From assembly GCF_009849585.1 (NCBI RefSeq), contig NZ_VCRN01000019.1, positions 1-64,000 of the forward strand: a DNA stretch of 64,000 bases. The letters are read 5' to 3'. A model generated the notes under the pieces. That model did no database searches and was not told the origin of the DNA. It saw nothing but the letters and a program-made list of their open reading frames with translations. Positions 46,391-53,448 of this stretch are shown here, piece after piece (positions within the stretch are counted from its first letter, which is position 1; the number at the start of each line of letters is the position of its first letter). The translations under genes were made by a program, and so were the position numbers. The stretch is from Bacillus sp. ZZV12-4809. GTDB lineage: Bacteria; Bacillota; Bacilli; Bacillales; Cytobacillaceae.

Positions 46391-46698
46391 TCCTTTAGCA
46401 GATTTGGATACTGCTTTTTTAGAAATTCAACCTGTGCTTTTAAATAATCTCTTTCCTCTTCAACCGATTTGAAATTAGTCCTAGGCCTACCTTTTAAAGG
46501 GTTAGAGACTCCTGAACGCTCATCAAACGGTACTCCATCTTTCCATTTCTTAACCCATACTTTAAGCTGGCTGCAGTTACGGATTCCCAATTCTTCTGCC
46601 AATACTTTATAACTCTTAGAGCCATTCACGTATTTTATGACGGCATTATGTTTAAACTCTTCCGAATAGCTATTAAAAGTTTGTCCTTTCTTTGCCAT
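46366..46698 (-). CDS. IS3-family transposase OrfA
   Basis: 110 residues from the ATG of MAKKGQTFNSYSEEFKHNAV, with GGAGGGG upstream. A helix-turn-helix (VLAEELGIRNCSQLKVWVKK) and a C-terminal leucine-zipper-like helix (RDYLKAQVEFLKKQYPNLLK). Binds the IS ends. Confidence 0.85.
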   Translation of the reverse strand: MAKKGQTFNSYSEEFKHNAVIKYVNGSKSYKVLAEELGIRNCSQLKVWVKKWKDGVPFDERSGVSNPLKGRPRTNFKSVEEERDYLKAQVEFLKKQYPNLLKEEETSPEE

Positions 46699-46777
46699 AG
46701 AAAAAATCCCCTCCAAGTAGTATTCTTTCCTCCATGGTAACATGAAGGTTTTTTTGAATGTCTACTTAAAGGGGACA

Positions 46778-47056
46778 TTAACATTTTTCAGAATAATAAC
46801 CAGGGTTTAATTTTTCCAATGCCTCTCCATACGGTTCAATAACGTACATAGGAGATACCTTAATTTCTGACTTAACTATACAATCCATAGAGTTTATAAA
46901 TTTCTGTATGGTTTGCGGTATAGGTAAGTTGGCAGCGGCCTCAATAGTTTTCTCAATCACTTGAGAGTTATAGATATCTGACCAGTAAATATCTATTAAT
47001 TCTTTTACAACTTTTTCTGTGTTAGAAGGTAATTGGTTAGCACTATTTTTTAACAT
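46778..47056 (-). CDS. Unknown small protein, possibly truncated by the IS
   Basis: 92 residues, acidic helical N-terminus (EKVVKELIDIYWSDIYNSQV). The stop codon TAA touches the IS end, so the native C-terminus may be lost. A short gap separates it from the next small gene; AGGGGGAAA precedes the start. No family recognised. Confidence 0.45.
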   Translation of the reverse strand: MLKNSANQLPSNTEKVVKELIDIYWSDIYNSQVIEKTIEAAANLPIPQTIQKFINSMDCIVKSEIKVSPMYVIEPYGEALEKLNPGYYSEKC

Positions 47057-47082
47057 ACTTTTTCCCCCTAATTTAAAGATTA

Positions 47083-47283
47083 CTACTTGGAGAATTTACG
47101 ATATTCTTCCTCCATGATCGGATCATCAAGTACATAGCCATTAAATATGATTTTTAATGCATCATCACTTGAATGCTTCCTATTGCATATCATATCTTTA
47201 TACACTAATTTTAGCAGTGCATCCTTTGCTACGAGCATCTTCATTTGTTCTTCTTTGAATACTATTTCATTATGGGAATACAC
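47083..47283 (-). CDS. Unknown small protein (66 aa)
   Basis: MYSHNEIVFKEEQMKMLVAK, helical and charged, with ATAGGAGGAAAG upstream, so likely translated. Downstream of the DUF6094 gene in the same direction; probably part of a plasmid operon. No family recognised. Confidence 0.5.
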   Translation of the reverse strand: MYSHNEIVFKEEQMKMLVAKDALLKLVYKDMICNRKHSSDDALKIIFNGYVLDDPIMEEEYRKFSK

Positions 47284-47341
47284 ATTCTTTCCTCCTATAA
47301 AAAAGGTTGTTCTTTAGGTCAAGACTGTTAGTTTATTGTCT

Positions 47342-48415
47342 CTAAACGAGCTTCAAAATTTTCCCCTGAGGCGTGATTACCTTAACGCTGACTTCACGTC
47401 GTGTGCGAATTTTTGTAATCGTGGTCACACTGCCATTATCGTGCACTTTCTTTTCCTCACTCGGAATTTTTTTCACAAGCTCTAGTCCCTGTACAAGGTG
47501 ATAATTATCTCCCTCTCCAATTTCTCCATTAACGGCTCCAGAAGCTAGTAAGAGAGCCAGTTGGCCAACATTTAAGGGTAGAATAGGGTTGCCAATATCT
47601 AGCTGGCGTGGTTTAGAACGGTTTTTAAAGGCCTGAAACCCTTTACTTTTTCGAATCCCTTCAACAAAATCTGATTTATTTGCTAACTTGGTATAGAATG
47701 TCCTTAATTTTTCTACTCCTGCAGGAACACTCCACTTTTTATTGGCAGCAACGAAGCGGTCTACCGGTGTAACATTTTCCATCACAAATTCATCAGATTC
47801 CATTTGAATAAGGAAGTCAAACAGCTTTTGATTAAATTCCTTATGCTTACCTGTCTTTTTATTACCGATAAATATACACTGACGGAAATCATCATAATCA
47901 TCATCCGAAAATCTCATCATGCCTACATTATAAAAATGTGTGGCCAAAAACCTAGCGATCCGCTTATCGGAATAACGATAAGAAGGAATCACATACATTA
48001 TGAGACCTTGTTCCTTAAGATATTTGGTGTTTCTGTAAAGCTCAGTCCACTCTTTTCTGTCAGCTGATTCATCATCTATCCCTTTCATTGTGAAATCGTA
48101 TGGGGGATTTAAGTATAAAAATGATACAGCTTCATTTTGAATGACCATAGATTCAATAGGTGCATTAATTGTATGGTCTAATACAGATTTTGCTTTATCC
48201 GCTCTTCCCTTATCCAACTCCACACCATATGTAGTAATCCTACAATCTTCTTTCTGAAAGGCAGCTGTTAGTTGTTTAAGGATTTCACCCTCACCGCATG
48301 TGGGATCTAGCCACACTCCGCTCCCTTCAACTTCTAATAAGTGAGCGAAATACTCACCTTGTCGTTCAGGAGTGGCAAAGAAGCCAGCCCTAATTTTATT
48401 TCCTACATGACTCAT
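47342..48415 (-). CDS. DUF6094-type class I methyltransferase (N6-adenine type motifs)
   Basis: 357 residues. Starts MSHVGNKIRAGFFATPERQG; SAM motif I LDPTCGEGEIL (36-46) and catalytic NPPY at 103-106 in YLNPPYDF, typical of adenine-N6 DNA methyltransferases. The last 150 residues have no clear specificity domain. Known: DUF6094 proteins are common on plasmids and integrative elements and may modify element DNA; no partner nuclease is seen here. AGGAGG precedes the start, which overlaps the upstream gene by 20 nt. Confidence 0.8.
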   Translation of the reverse strand: MSHVGNKIRAGFFATPERQGEYFAHLLEVEGSGVWLDPTCGEGEILKQLTAAFQKEDCRITTYGVELDKGRADKAKSVLDHTINAPIESMVIQNEAVSFLYLNPPYDFTMKGIDDESADRKEWTELYRNTKYLKEQGLIMYVIPSYRYSDKRIARFLATHFYNVGMMRFSDDDYDDFRQCIFIGNKKTGKHKEFNQKLFDFLIQMESDEFVMENVTPVDRFVAANKKWSVPAGVEKLRTFYTKLANKSDFVEGIRKSKGFQAFKNRSKPRQLDIGNPILPLNVGQLALLLASGAVNGEIGEGDNYHLVQGLELVKKIPSEEKKVHDNGSVTTITKIRTRREVSVKVITPQGKILKLV

Positions 48416-48602
48416 TTAATAATCCTCCTAAAATATTATTCTTAGTATCTGTCCAAGTCCGAAATCCAGCCTTTTCGTAAAAGTCCTGATAAGGATCGCG
48501 AAAAGTATCTAAGTATTCTATAAGCTCATTGAGTTGGTCCCTTGATACCTCACCTTTTTTGTAATGATTCCTTAGGTGGGTCAAAGCAACCACTTTGAAC
48601 AT
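48396..48602 (-). CDS. Unknown small protein (68 aa) coupled to the DUF6094 gene
   Basis: MFKVVALTHLRNHYKKGEVS, basic then acidic, with an Asp/Tyr/Trp-rich end. Overlaps the next gene by 20 nt, which implies joint translation. The ribosome site is weak. No family recognised. Confidence 0.5.
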   Translation of the reverse strand: MFKVVALTHLRNHYKKGEVSRDQLNELIEYLDTFRDPYQDFYEKAGFRTWTDTKNNILGGLLNESCRK

Positions 48603-48751
48603 CTTATCTTTCTATGCAAACGCACTTTGAATCCCGAAGTAAGCTAAAAAGGGAATGTACTCCTTGGCCTTTTAAAAAAACGGTTCGGTCACTGCTGAAT
48701 CGAGATAACAATCTGGCAGATTCAAAAAAATTCCTCCTTCATAATTAAAAA

Positions 48752-48778
48752 AGAAAGGGAAACACAAGACCCTTTCTT
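48752..48778. terminator. Terminator of the 48794-49069 gene
   Basis: GAAAGGG/CCCTTTC stem with T run on the minus strand side. Confidence 0.6.
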
Positions 48779-48793
48779 CATTTTGGAGATCTA

Positions 48794-49069
48794 TTAATTT
48801 TCAATCCGAAGCCCTAAGATTGAACAAATGGCTTTTAAGGAGTCAGACTCCGTGATATCCATTTCTTCGAGTTTAGTAAGCTCCTGATCCTCCAAAATTT
48901 CATAAGTATCAGTATGGAGGTAAATTTCTAAATAACCTTCATCTTCCGATTCCTGAAACATAGGAAGAAATCCAAACTTTTCTCCAAAACTTACTTCTAG
49001 GTATTCTCGTATCTCCTCAGCACTAGCAGAAAATATATTAGACTCATCTAGTACACGATATTTTTTCAT
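48794..49069 (-). CDS. Unknown acidic protein (91 aa)
   Basis: MKKYRVLDESNIFSASAEEI; more than 25% Asp/Glu, no hydrophobic segment. AGGCATAG before the start is a weak ribosome site. Acidic small plasmid proteins are sometimes DNA mimics, but there is no direct support. Lies between two terminators, so it is a single-gene unit. Confidence 0.55.
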   Translation of the reverse strand: MKKYRVLDESNIFSASAEEIREYLEVSFGEKFGFLPMFQESEDEGYLEIYLHTDTYEILEDQELTKLEEMDITESDSLKAICSILGLRIEN

Positions 49070-49097
49070 TCTATGCCTCCAAATTCTTTTTTAAAAA

Positions 49098-49131
49098 GGA
49101 AAAGCGCTCATTCACAAAGGAACGAACGCTT
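49098..49131. terminator. Terminator of the radC-ssb operon
   Basis: AAAGCG...CGCTTT stem on the minus strand followed by TCCTTTTT. Confidence 0.55.
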
Positions 49132-49145
49132 TATTCTCTCCAATC

Positions 49146-49559
49146 TTAAAATGGCCATTCCTCATGGGTTTCAACGCTACCAGGGAACGGGTCGTCATCA
49201 TGGGATTGGTTATATTGATGATGATCTCCATTACTATTTTCATTGATACTTTTCTTTGTATCGAGAAAACGTACATCTTCTGCTACAACTTCCATAGTAT
49301 AAATCTTCTTATTGTCTTTCATATAAGATCCAGTACGAATAGAAGCAGTAACACTAACTAAACTACCCTTGTCCAGGTATTTATAACAATTGTTAGCAGT
49401 CTTTTTAAACGTTTTTATCTGAATAAAGTCAGCTTCACGTTCACCGTTTTGGTTTGTGTAATTACGATTAACAGCCAATGTGAATAGGCAAACTTTCTGT
49501 TCATCACCTTTAATAATAGGCTTTTTTGTAAGTCGCCCCACTAGGTTAAGGCTATTCAT
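49146..49559 (-). CDS. ssb: Single-stranded DNA-binding protein
   Basis: 137 residues from the ATG of MNSLNLVGRLTKKPIIKGDE, overlapping the radC stop as TAATG. OB fold (FTLAVNRNYTNQNGEREADF, DKGSLVSVTASIRTGSY) up to residue 105, then a Gly/Asn/His-rich linker and the acidic tip EEWPF that recruits partner proteins. Plasmid-borne SSB protects DNA during conjugation or replication. It probably works with the chromosomal SSB. Confidence 0.92.
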   Translation of the reverse strand: MNSLNLVGRLTKKPIIKGDEQKVCLFTLAVNRNYTNQNGEREADFIQIKTFKKTANNCYKYLDKGSLVSVTASIRTGSYMKDNKKIYTMEVVAEDVRFLDTKKSINENSNGDHHQYNQSHDDDPFPGSVETHEEWPF

Positions 49560-50215
49560 TAACAATACCCCTTTTCTTTTAATGAAGTAAAATTCCCGTG
49601 ATGACCAATAATAATGTGATCTAATAAATCGATCCCCACTAGCTTCCCTGCCTCAGATAATCTTTTGGTAACTTCGATGTCTTCCCTTGAAGGATACGGG
49701 TCTCCGCTAGGATGGTTGTGACCAGCTATTATTGATGCTGCGCTTAGTTTTACTGCCTCACGAAAGATTTCTCTAGGGTGTACGATACTTGCATTTAAAG
49801 ATCCTTTAAATATTGTCTTACGCCCAATAACCACATTTTTTGAGTTAAGAAATAGCACCTCAAAATGTTCTTGATCTAGTGTAGACATATCAGACATATA
49901 TTTAGCAGCATCTTCAGGACTTCTGACAATATAGCTATCCTCAAACTTATATTTGTTGAGCAGTCCAGCAAGTCCAATACAGGCGATAATTCGATCTGCA
50001 GTTGTTTCACCAATACCTTCATATTGAAGTAACTCTTCTTTAGATAATGAAGAGAGCCTTTTTACTCCTAATGAAGACAACTGGCCAGTTACAACTGGTT
50101 TTGCTTTCGGTCCAATTAATACTGCTAACAAATTTTGTAGAGAAGTATTTTCAAAACCATAAAAGCCTAGCTCCTCTTTCGCAATTGCAAAATGATTTTT
50201 CAATGTTTCCAACAA
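49559..50215 (-). CDS. radC: RadC-like JAB/MPN-domain protein
   Basis: 218 residues. Helix-hairpin-helix-like region (LLQYEGIGETTADRIIACIG, 62-82) then a JAMM metal site HNHPSGDPYPSREDI (His166, His168, Asp179). Known: plasmid and phage RadC homologues are common and their biochemical role is unsettled; the repair role once proposed for E. coli RadC is doubtful. Coupled to ssb by a TAATG overlap. Confidence 0.9.
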   Translation of the reverse strand: MLETLKNHFAIAKEELGFYGFENTSLQNLLAVLIGPKAKPVVTGQLSSLGVKRLSSLSKEELLQYEGIGETTADRIIACIGLAGLLNKYKFEDSYIVRSPEDAAKYMSDMSTLDQEHFEVLFLNSKNVVIGRKTIFKGSLNASIVHPREIFREAVKLSAASIIAGHNHPSGDPYPSREDIEVTKRLSEAGKLVGIDLLDHIIIGHHGNFTSLKEKGYC

Positions 50216-50259
50216 CCTTTCTTAAAGTCTCTTAAATGCTTTCTTAAACTAATTGCCTC

Positions 50260-50610
50260 TTACTCTTCGATGTCGAAGAAGTACCCGAGAATGGCTTTTT
50301 TGGTACGCTGAATAAAAGAAGGTCTTACCTCATAATTAGTGCTCATATGATAAGTTTTCTCTCCCTTTAATCTCCACATTATTGTTTCTCCAGTTGCATT
50401 CTCGACAGCTGCAATAAACAAGAGTATCTCTTGTGTAGCAGACTTCCTATCAATAGACTTTGCTCGAAAATAGCGACGCTCTCCATTTCTAAGAAGTATC
50501 TCTGCAGAAATGCGATACCTGTCATTTGAGGGTAAAAGCCTGATTTCCTTTCTACAATCCTCAATAACATCTCCTGGTTTTCCTAATAACAGTGACATTG
50601 TAACAGCCAT
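50260..50610 (-). CDS. Unknown protein (116 aa) behind a structured leader
   Basis: Start chosen at MAVTMSLLLGKPGDVIEDCR (50610) with AGGTGG upstream; the longer frame translates the leader. Beta-rich (YRISAEILLRNGERRYFRAK) with a basic C-terminus. No family recognised. The leader (50643-50762) is repeated upstream of the unknown operon 58119-59464, suggesting co-regulation. Confidence 0.55.
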   Translation of the reverse strand: MAVTMSLLLGKPGDVIEDCRKEIRLLPSNDRYRISAEILLRNGERRYFRAKSIDRKSATQEILLFIAAVENATGETIMWRLKGEKTYHMSTNYEVRPSFIQRTKKAILGYFFDIEE

Positions 50611-50642
50611 TTTCTTTTCCACCTTTCTGGTATATTTTTTAT

Positions 50643-50762
50643 TAAAACGCAAAAAAGCGTCCTCCAGAATGACTCTAATAAACACAGAAAAATGTGTAAA
50701 AGAATCGTTCCAAAGAACGCATACGTTTAATAAACATAGCCCGCTAACCAAAGATTGGTTGC
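50643..50762 (-). ncRNA. Conserved structured leader element, copy 1
   Basis: On the minus strand this 120-nt region aligns with 59579-59698: shared blocks TTGGTTAGC, ATGCGT, TTTGG, GTGTTTATT and CGTTTTTTGCGTTTT-like end. A hairpin CGTTC-TTTG-GAACG here is CGTCC-TTTG-GGATG there: one pair has changed from U-A to C-G and another from G-C to G-U, both compatible with pairing in the minus-strand RNA only. Probably an untranslated regulatory RNA. Confidence 0.55.
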
Positions 50763-50840
50763 TAAAAATAATAAAATAATAAAATGTTACAAATTTATTT
50801 TACTATTATTTGGATTTATAGGCAATATTTATTTATTTAT

Positions 50841-51563
50841 TTATTTATTGCTGTCGGATACCTTAAAATCCGTAAATAAAGGCATATGATCACTTAATTT
50901 AATCCAATTTTCATGTTTCCCTACTTCCATTTTAATTAGCGATGGTAGTATATGTGTAGAAGTAAAAATATAATCGATATGAAATGGTCTTGCATATTCT
51001 TTTCGAAAATAGTGGGTAGGCTGTGACTCATCACCATGCTCTTCGTTATAAAAATGATGGTATGTACTAGTTATACCCTTACTTTTCAATAGATTGACAA
51101 CATCCGTGTGCGTACCAACCCTCCTGATATGATCAAAGTTCTTATTGCTATTCCAATCCCCAGCAATAACACAGGGTTCCTTCAACAAAGTGTCATAATA
51201 TTTTAGGGCTAAATATATTTGACCAATGTAACTTTCAAATTTTGCTTTTGTATTTTGTGACCATACCGCAAAGAGAATAAAATTCCGTTTTCCAGTTACC
51301 AACAACGGAATAATATAGCGAAAATCCTTGTTATACAAAGGGTGAAGTTCAATTTTATAATGTTCATTTAATGTAAATATTCCAATCCCCTTATTAACTT
51401 TCTCACCAAACCAAAGGAATTGATTAACGTCTTGGAGTTTAGTTTGTCCCCATTTTTCCGGAGATTCGGATTCTGGAATAATTAAAATATCTGCTTGATA
51501 GGGTTTTAAGTGTTCCAATTTATCTCTAAAACGCATTGCAGCATTCCAAACAATTAGTTTCAT
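50841..51563 (-). CDS. Endonuclease/exonuclease/phosphatase-fold protein
   Basis: 240 residues with the EEP metal-site motifs: LIVWNAAMR (Asn), LIIPESES (Glu), VIAGDWNSNKN (Asp and Asn), FHIDYIF (Asp) and LSDHMPLFTDF (His). The family covers DNases, sphingomyelinases and phosphatases; no signal peptide is seen, so it is probably cytosolic. Single gene; a TTTA-type tetranucleotide run (50826-50849) covers its stop codon, so the C-terminus could vary in length. Bases 51564-51940 show no gene. Confidence 0.82.
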   Translation of the reverse strand: MKLIVWNAAMRFRDKLEHLKPYQADILIIPESESPEKWGQTKLQDVNQFLWFGEKVNKGIGIFTLNEHYKIELHPLYNKDFRYIIPLLVTGKRNFILFAVWSQNTKAKFESYIGQIYLALKYYDTLLKEPCVIAGDWNSNKNFDHIRRVGTHTDVVNLLKSKGITSTYHHFYNEEHGDESQPTHYFRKEYARPFHIDYIFTSTHILPSLIKMEVGKHENWIKLSDHMPLFTDFKVSDSNK

Positions 51564-51941
51564 CTAGATACTCCTATATAAGTTTTATAGTATTTAAGGG
51601 TTGTCAGAGATACTGCAAAAACCAACACCGAAATCATTTGTTTTTTCTTATACTCATATCCTCCTTTTTCCTATTAATTAACACAATTTAAAATATACCG
51701 TGAAATTTGTAGATACTTAGGCCTATATTGATAGATATTCTCATTTTCGACAATAACATAATCCAACCTCAGCCTGGTTTTAACGTACACTTTTTTTATG
51801 AAACCAATGAGAAGTAAGTTTTCAGCGTGGCTCAACTCTATTTACAGGTCAAGTGACTCACAAAAAAACATCAAACACATATTTAAGTCAGAAGGAGAAT
51901 ACCAGGCATACAGTCGGTCGCTATGGTCATACAGGTGTACG

Positions 51942-51977
51942 AAAACCGGTACAGAAACTCTGTCCGGTTTTTTGTAA
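51942..51977 (+). terminator. Plus-strand terminator of an unseen transcript
   Basis: AAACCGG...CCGG stem with inner TACAGA/TCTGT and a T6 run at about 51970. No plus-strand gene precedes it within 370 bases, so a short RNA may end here. Confidence 0.45.
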
Positions 51978-52016
51978 TTTTCAAAGATAAATAGTGATTC
52001 GACTAATCGGCGAAAA

Positions 52017-52046
52017 GAAAACACCTCTCCAAAGAAAGGTGTTTTT
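52017..52046. terminator. Bidirectional terminator
   Basis: AAACACCT/AGGTGTTT stem with T run, at the end of the lipoprotein gene. Confidence 0.65.
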
Positions 52047-52048
52047 TA

Positions 52049-52648
52049 TCAGCTGTCCTGTTTTATAAACGACTCCAGTTCATTCACCTTGTCGCCATTC
52101 GTTAAGTGTGACACTCCAAAAGAATTCCCTTTGCCGCCCTTATTGATGGCAACGTCCAAATCGTTGAGTAATTGTCCCATGTATTGATACGCCGTCTCCA
52201 TGCTTGCCGGTACGGGTTTCCAATCCTCAGCATTTTCAAGGTTGTCCTTTTCTTTCCCCGTATCATCGATATGGGCGGTCCGTTCAAATTGATCATGGCT
52301 TATTCCAGCTGCAAGCATTCGCAAGTTGGCAAAGTCCTCATCGAAACTTTCATTTTTGTCATCAATATAGTGCTGCATATTTTCATAGAGTTCATTGGCT
52401 TTTGTATAATAAACAAATCCAACATCTTCTTGCTTTAATTCATCAAAACTTTCCTCCGGTGCCCGATTGAACTCCGCCGCCATTTCAGCAATCCATTCTT
52501 TTGCTTCCGGAGAAAATTCAACCGTATCATTTTCAACCGCGGCTGGCTGATCGTCCGTTTTCGTAACCGATTTAGCGTCATTTCCATTACATGCCGTCAA
52601 CAATCCGGCTGCCAACATACCGACCAATCCGATTTTAATGATTTTCAA
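52049..52648 (-). CDS. Unknown lipoprotein (199 aa)
   Basis: TTG start at 52648 with GGGAGGA. Signal peptide KIIKIGLVGMLAAGLLTAC with lipobox, Cys about residue 20. The mature part is helical and acidic (ESFDELKQEDVGFVYYTKAN; HDQFERTAHIDDTGKEKDNL). Resembles DUF-type Bacillus lipoproteins, but no family can be assigned. Membrane-anchored outside the cell. Confidence 0.65.
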   Translation of the reverse strand: MKIIKIGLVGMLAAGLLTACNGNDAKSVTKTDDQPAAVENDTVEFSPEAKEWIAEMAAEFNRAPEESFDELKQEDVGFVYYTKANELYENMQHYIDDKNESFDEDFANLRMLAAGISHDQFERTAHIDDTGKEKDNLENAEDWKPVPASMETAYQYMGQLLNDLDVAINKGGKGNSFGVSHLTNGDKVNELESFIKQDS

Positions 52649-52840
52649 TAAAACAGTCCTCCCTTTAACAGAAACCATGACCCGCATTCTTCTAAAATGG
52701 ATGATGGCAATCTTCTAATATTTCACATATCCATTATATTCGTCTTTCCAACCATCTACAAGAGTTCTCGCAATGTATTGATCTTAATTATGATATACTT
52801 TGTGCGATAGGTTCTCAAAGGTAAGGGAGGGTTAAATCTA

Positions 52841-53380
52841 ATGATCAAACGTAATAAGATGGCCATCATTGGCCTTGGTGTCAGCTTATTCCTTCTGCTC
52901 ATACAATTGGTGATGGATACAAAGGGTATTTACTTTCAACTAGGGCCGCCATCCAAAGGCATCGGGCATCATACCATAAGCGCCTTGCTCATTATTGCAG
53001 CCGTCATTTCAGCTGTATATATGTTAACGGATAAAGGGATGAAATGGTTGGCGATAGGGGTTGGGATCTTTTTCATCTTAGTGACTAGCGCACCGAATCT
53101 GCTCATGGAAACCAAATACACCACGTTCTCCTCACCCGATCAAAGCGAAAAATTTGTGGTGATCGAAAAAGGGTATGTCAAACTTTACCAGATTTCCAAT
53201 ACAGGCTTATTCATGACCGCTTTGACCAAGACCAGGCTCGATGTCGATCGGGAATACAAACCATTTTCGGAAGGGACCTATGAATTGGAATGGGAGTCAC
53301 CCAATACATTAATCGTCCATTATGCTTTTAATTATAAGCATCAGTTTAAAACGATTGAATTGCAATACCAAAACGATTAA
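52841..53380 (+). CDS. Unknown membrane protein (179 aa)
   Basis: Three membrane segments (MAIIGLGVSLFLLLIQLVMD; ISALLIIAAVISAVYMLTD; WLAIGVGIFFILVTSAPNLL) then a soluble domain of about 80 residues (FSSPDQSEKFVVIEKGYVKL) that looks like an all-beta extracellular domain. GGGAGGG precedes the start. Base composition is higher in GC than the island genes. Function unknown. Confidence 0.65.
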   Translation: MIKRNKMAIIGLGVSLFLLLIQLVMDTKGIYFQLGPPSKGIGHHTISALLIIAAVISAVYMLTDKGMKWLAIGVGIFFILVTSAPNLLMETKYTTFSSPDQSEKFVVIEKGYVKLYQISNTGLFMTALTKTRLDVDREYKPFSEGTYELEWESPNTLIVHYAFNYKHQFKTIELQYQND

Positions 53381-53403
53381 CTCGACGCCAAATTCAAAGA
53401 AGA

Positions 53404-53437
53404 AAGGCTAACCGCCATATGGTGGTTAGCCTTTTTG
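53404..53437. terminator. Bidirectional terminator between convergent genes
   Basis: AAGGCTAACC/GGTTAGCCTT stem with CATATG centre and T run. Confidence 0.75.
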
Positions 53438-53448
53438 ATTCGAGAACT

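Larger units (their letters stand above)
45489..46777. mobile_element. IS3-family (IS150-type) insertion sequence
   Basis: Imperfect terminal repeats TGTCCCTGTCAAGTAGACA (left) and, inverted at the right, TGTCCCCTTTAAGTAGACA. Two overlapping frames orfA and orfB. No clear 3-bp target duplication (TCT versus TTA), so the flanks may have recombined. Confidence 0.85.

Noticed and set aside
45489..46777. 3-bp target duplication of the IS3-family element
   Set aside because: The flanking triplets (TCT and TTA) differ, so no duplication can be claimed.
51842..52024. 60-residue minus-strand frame
   Set aside because: It reads through the plus-strand terminator at 51942-51977 and part of the one at 52017, with no ribosome site.
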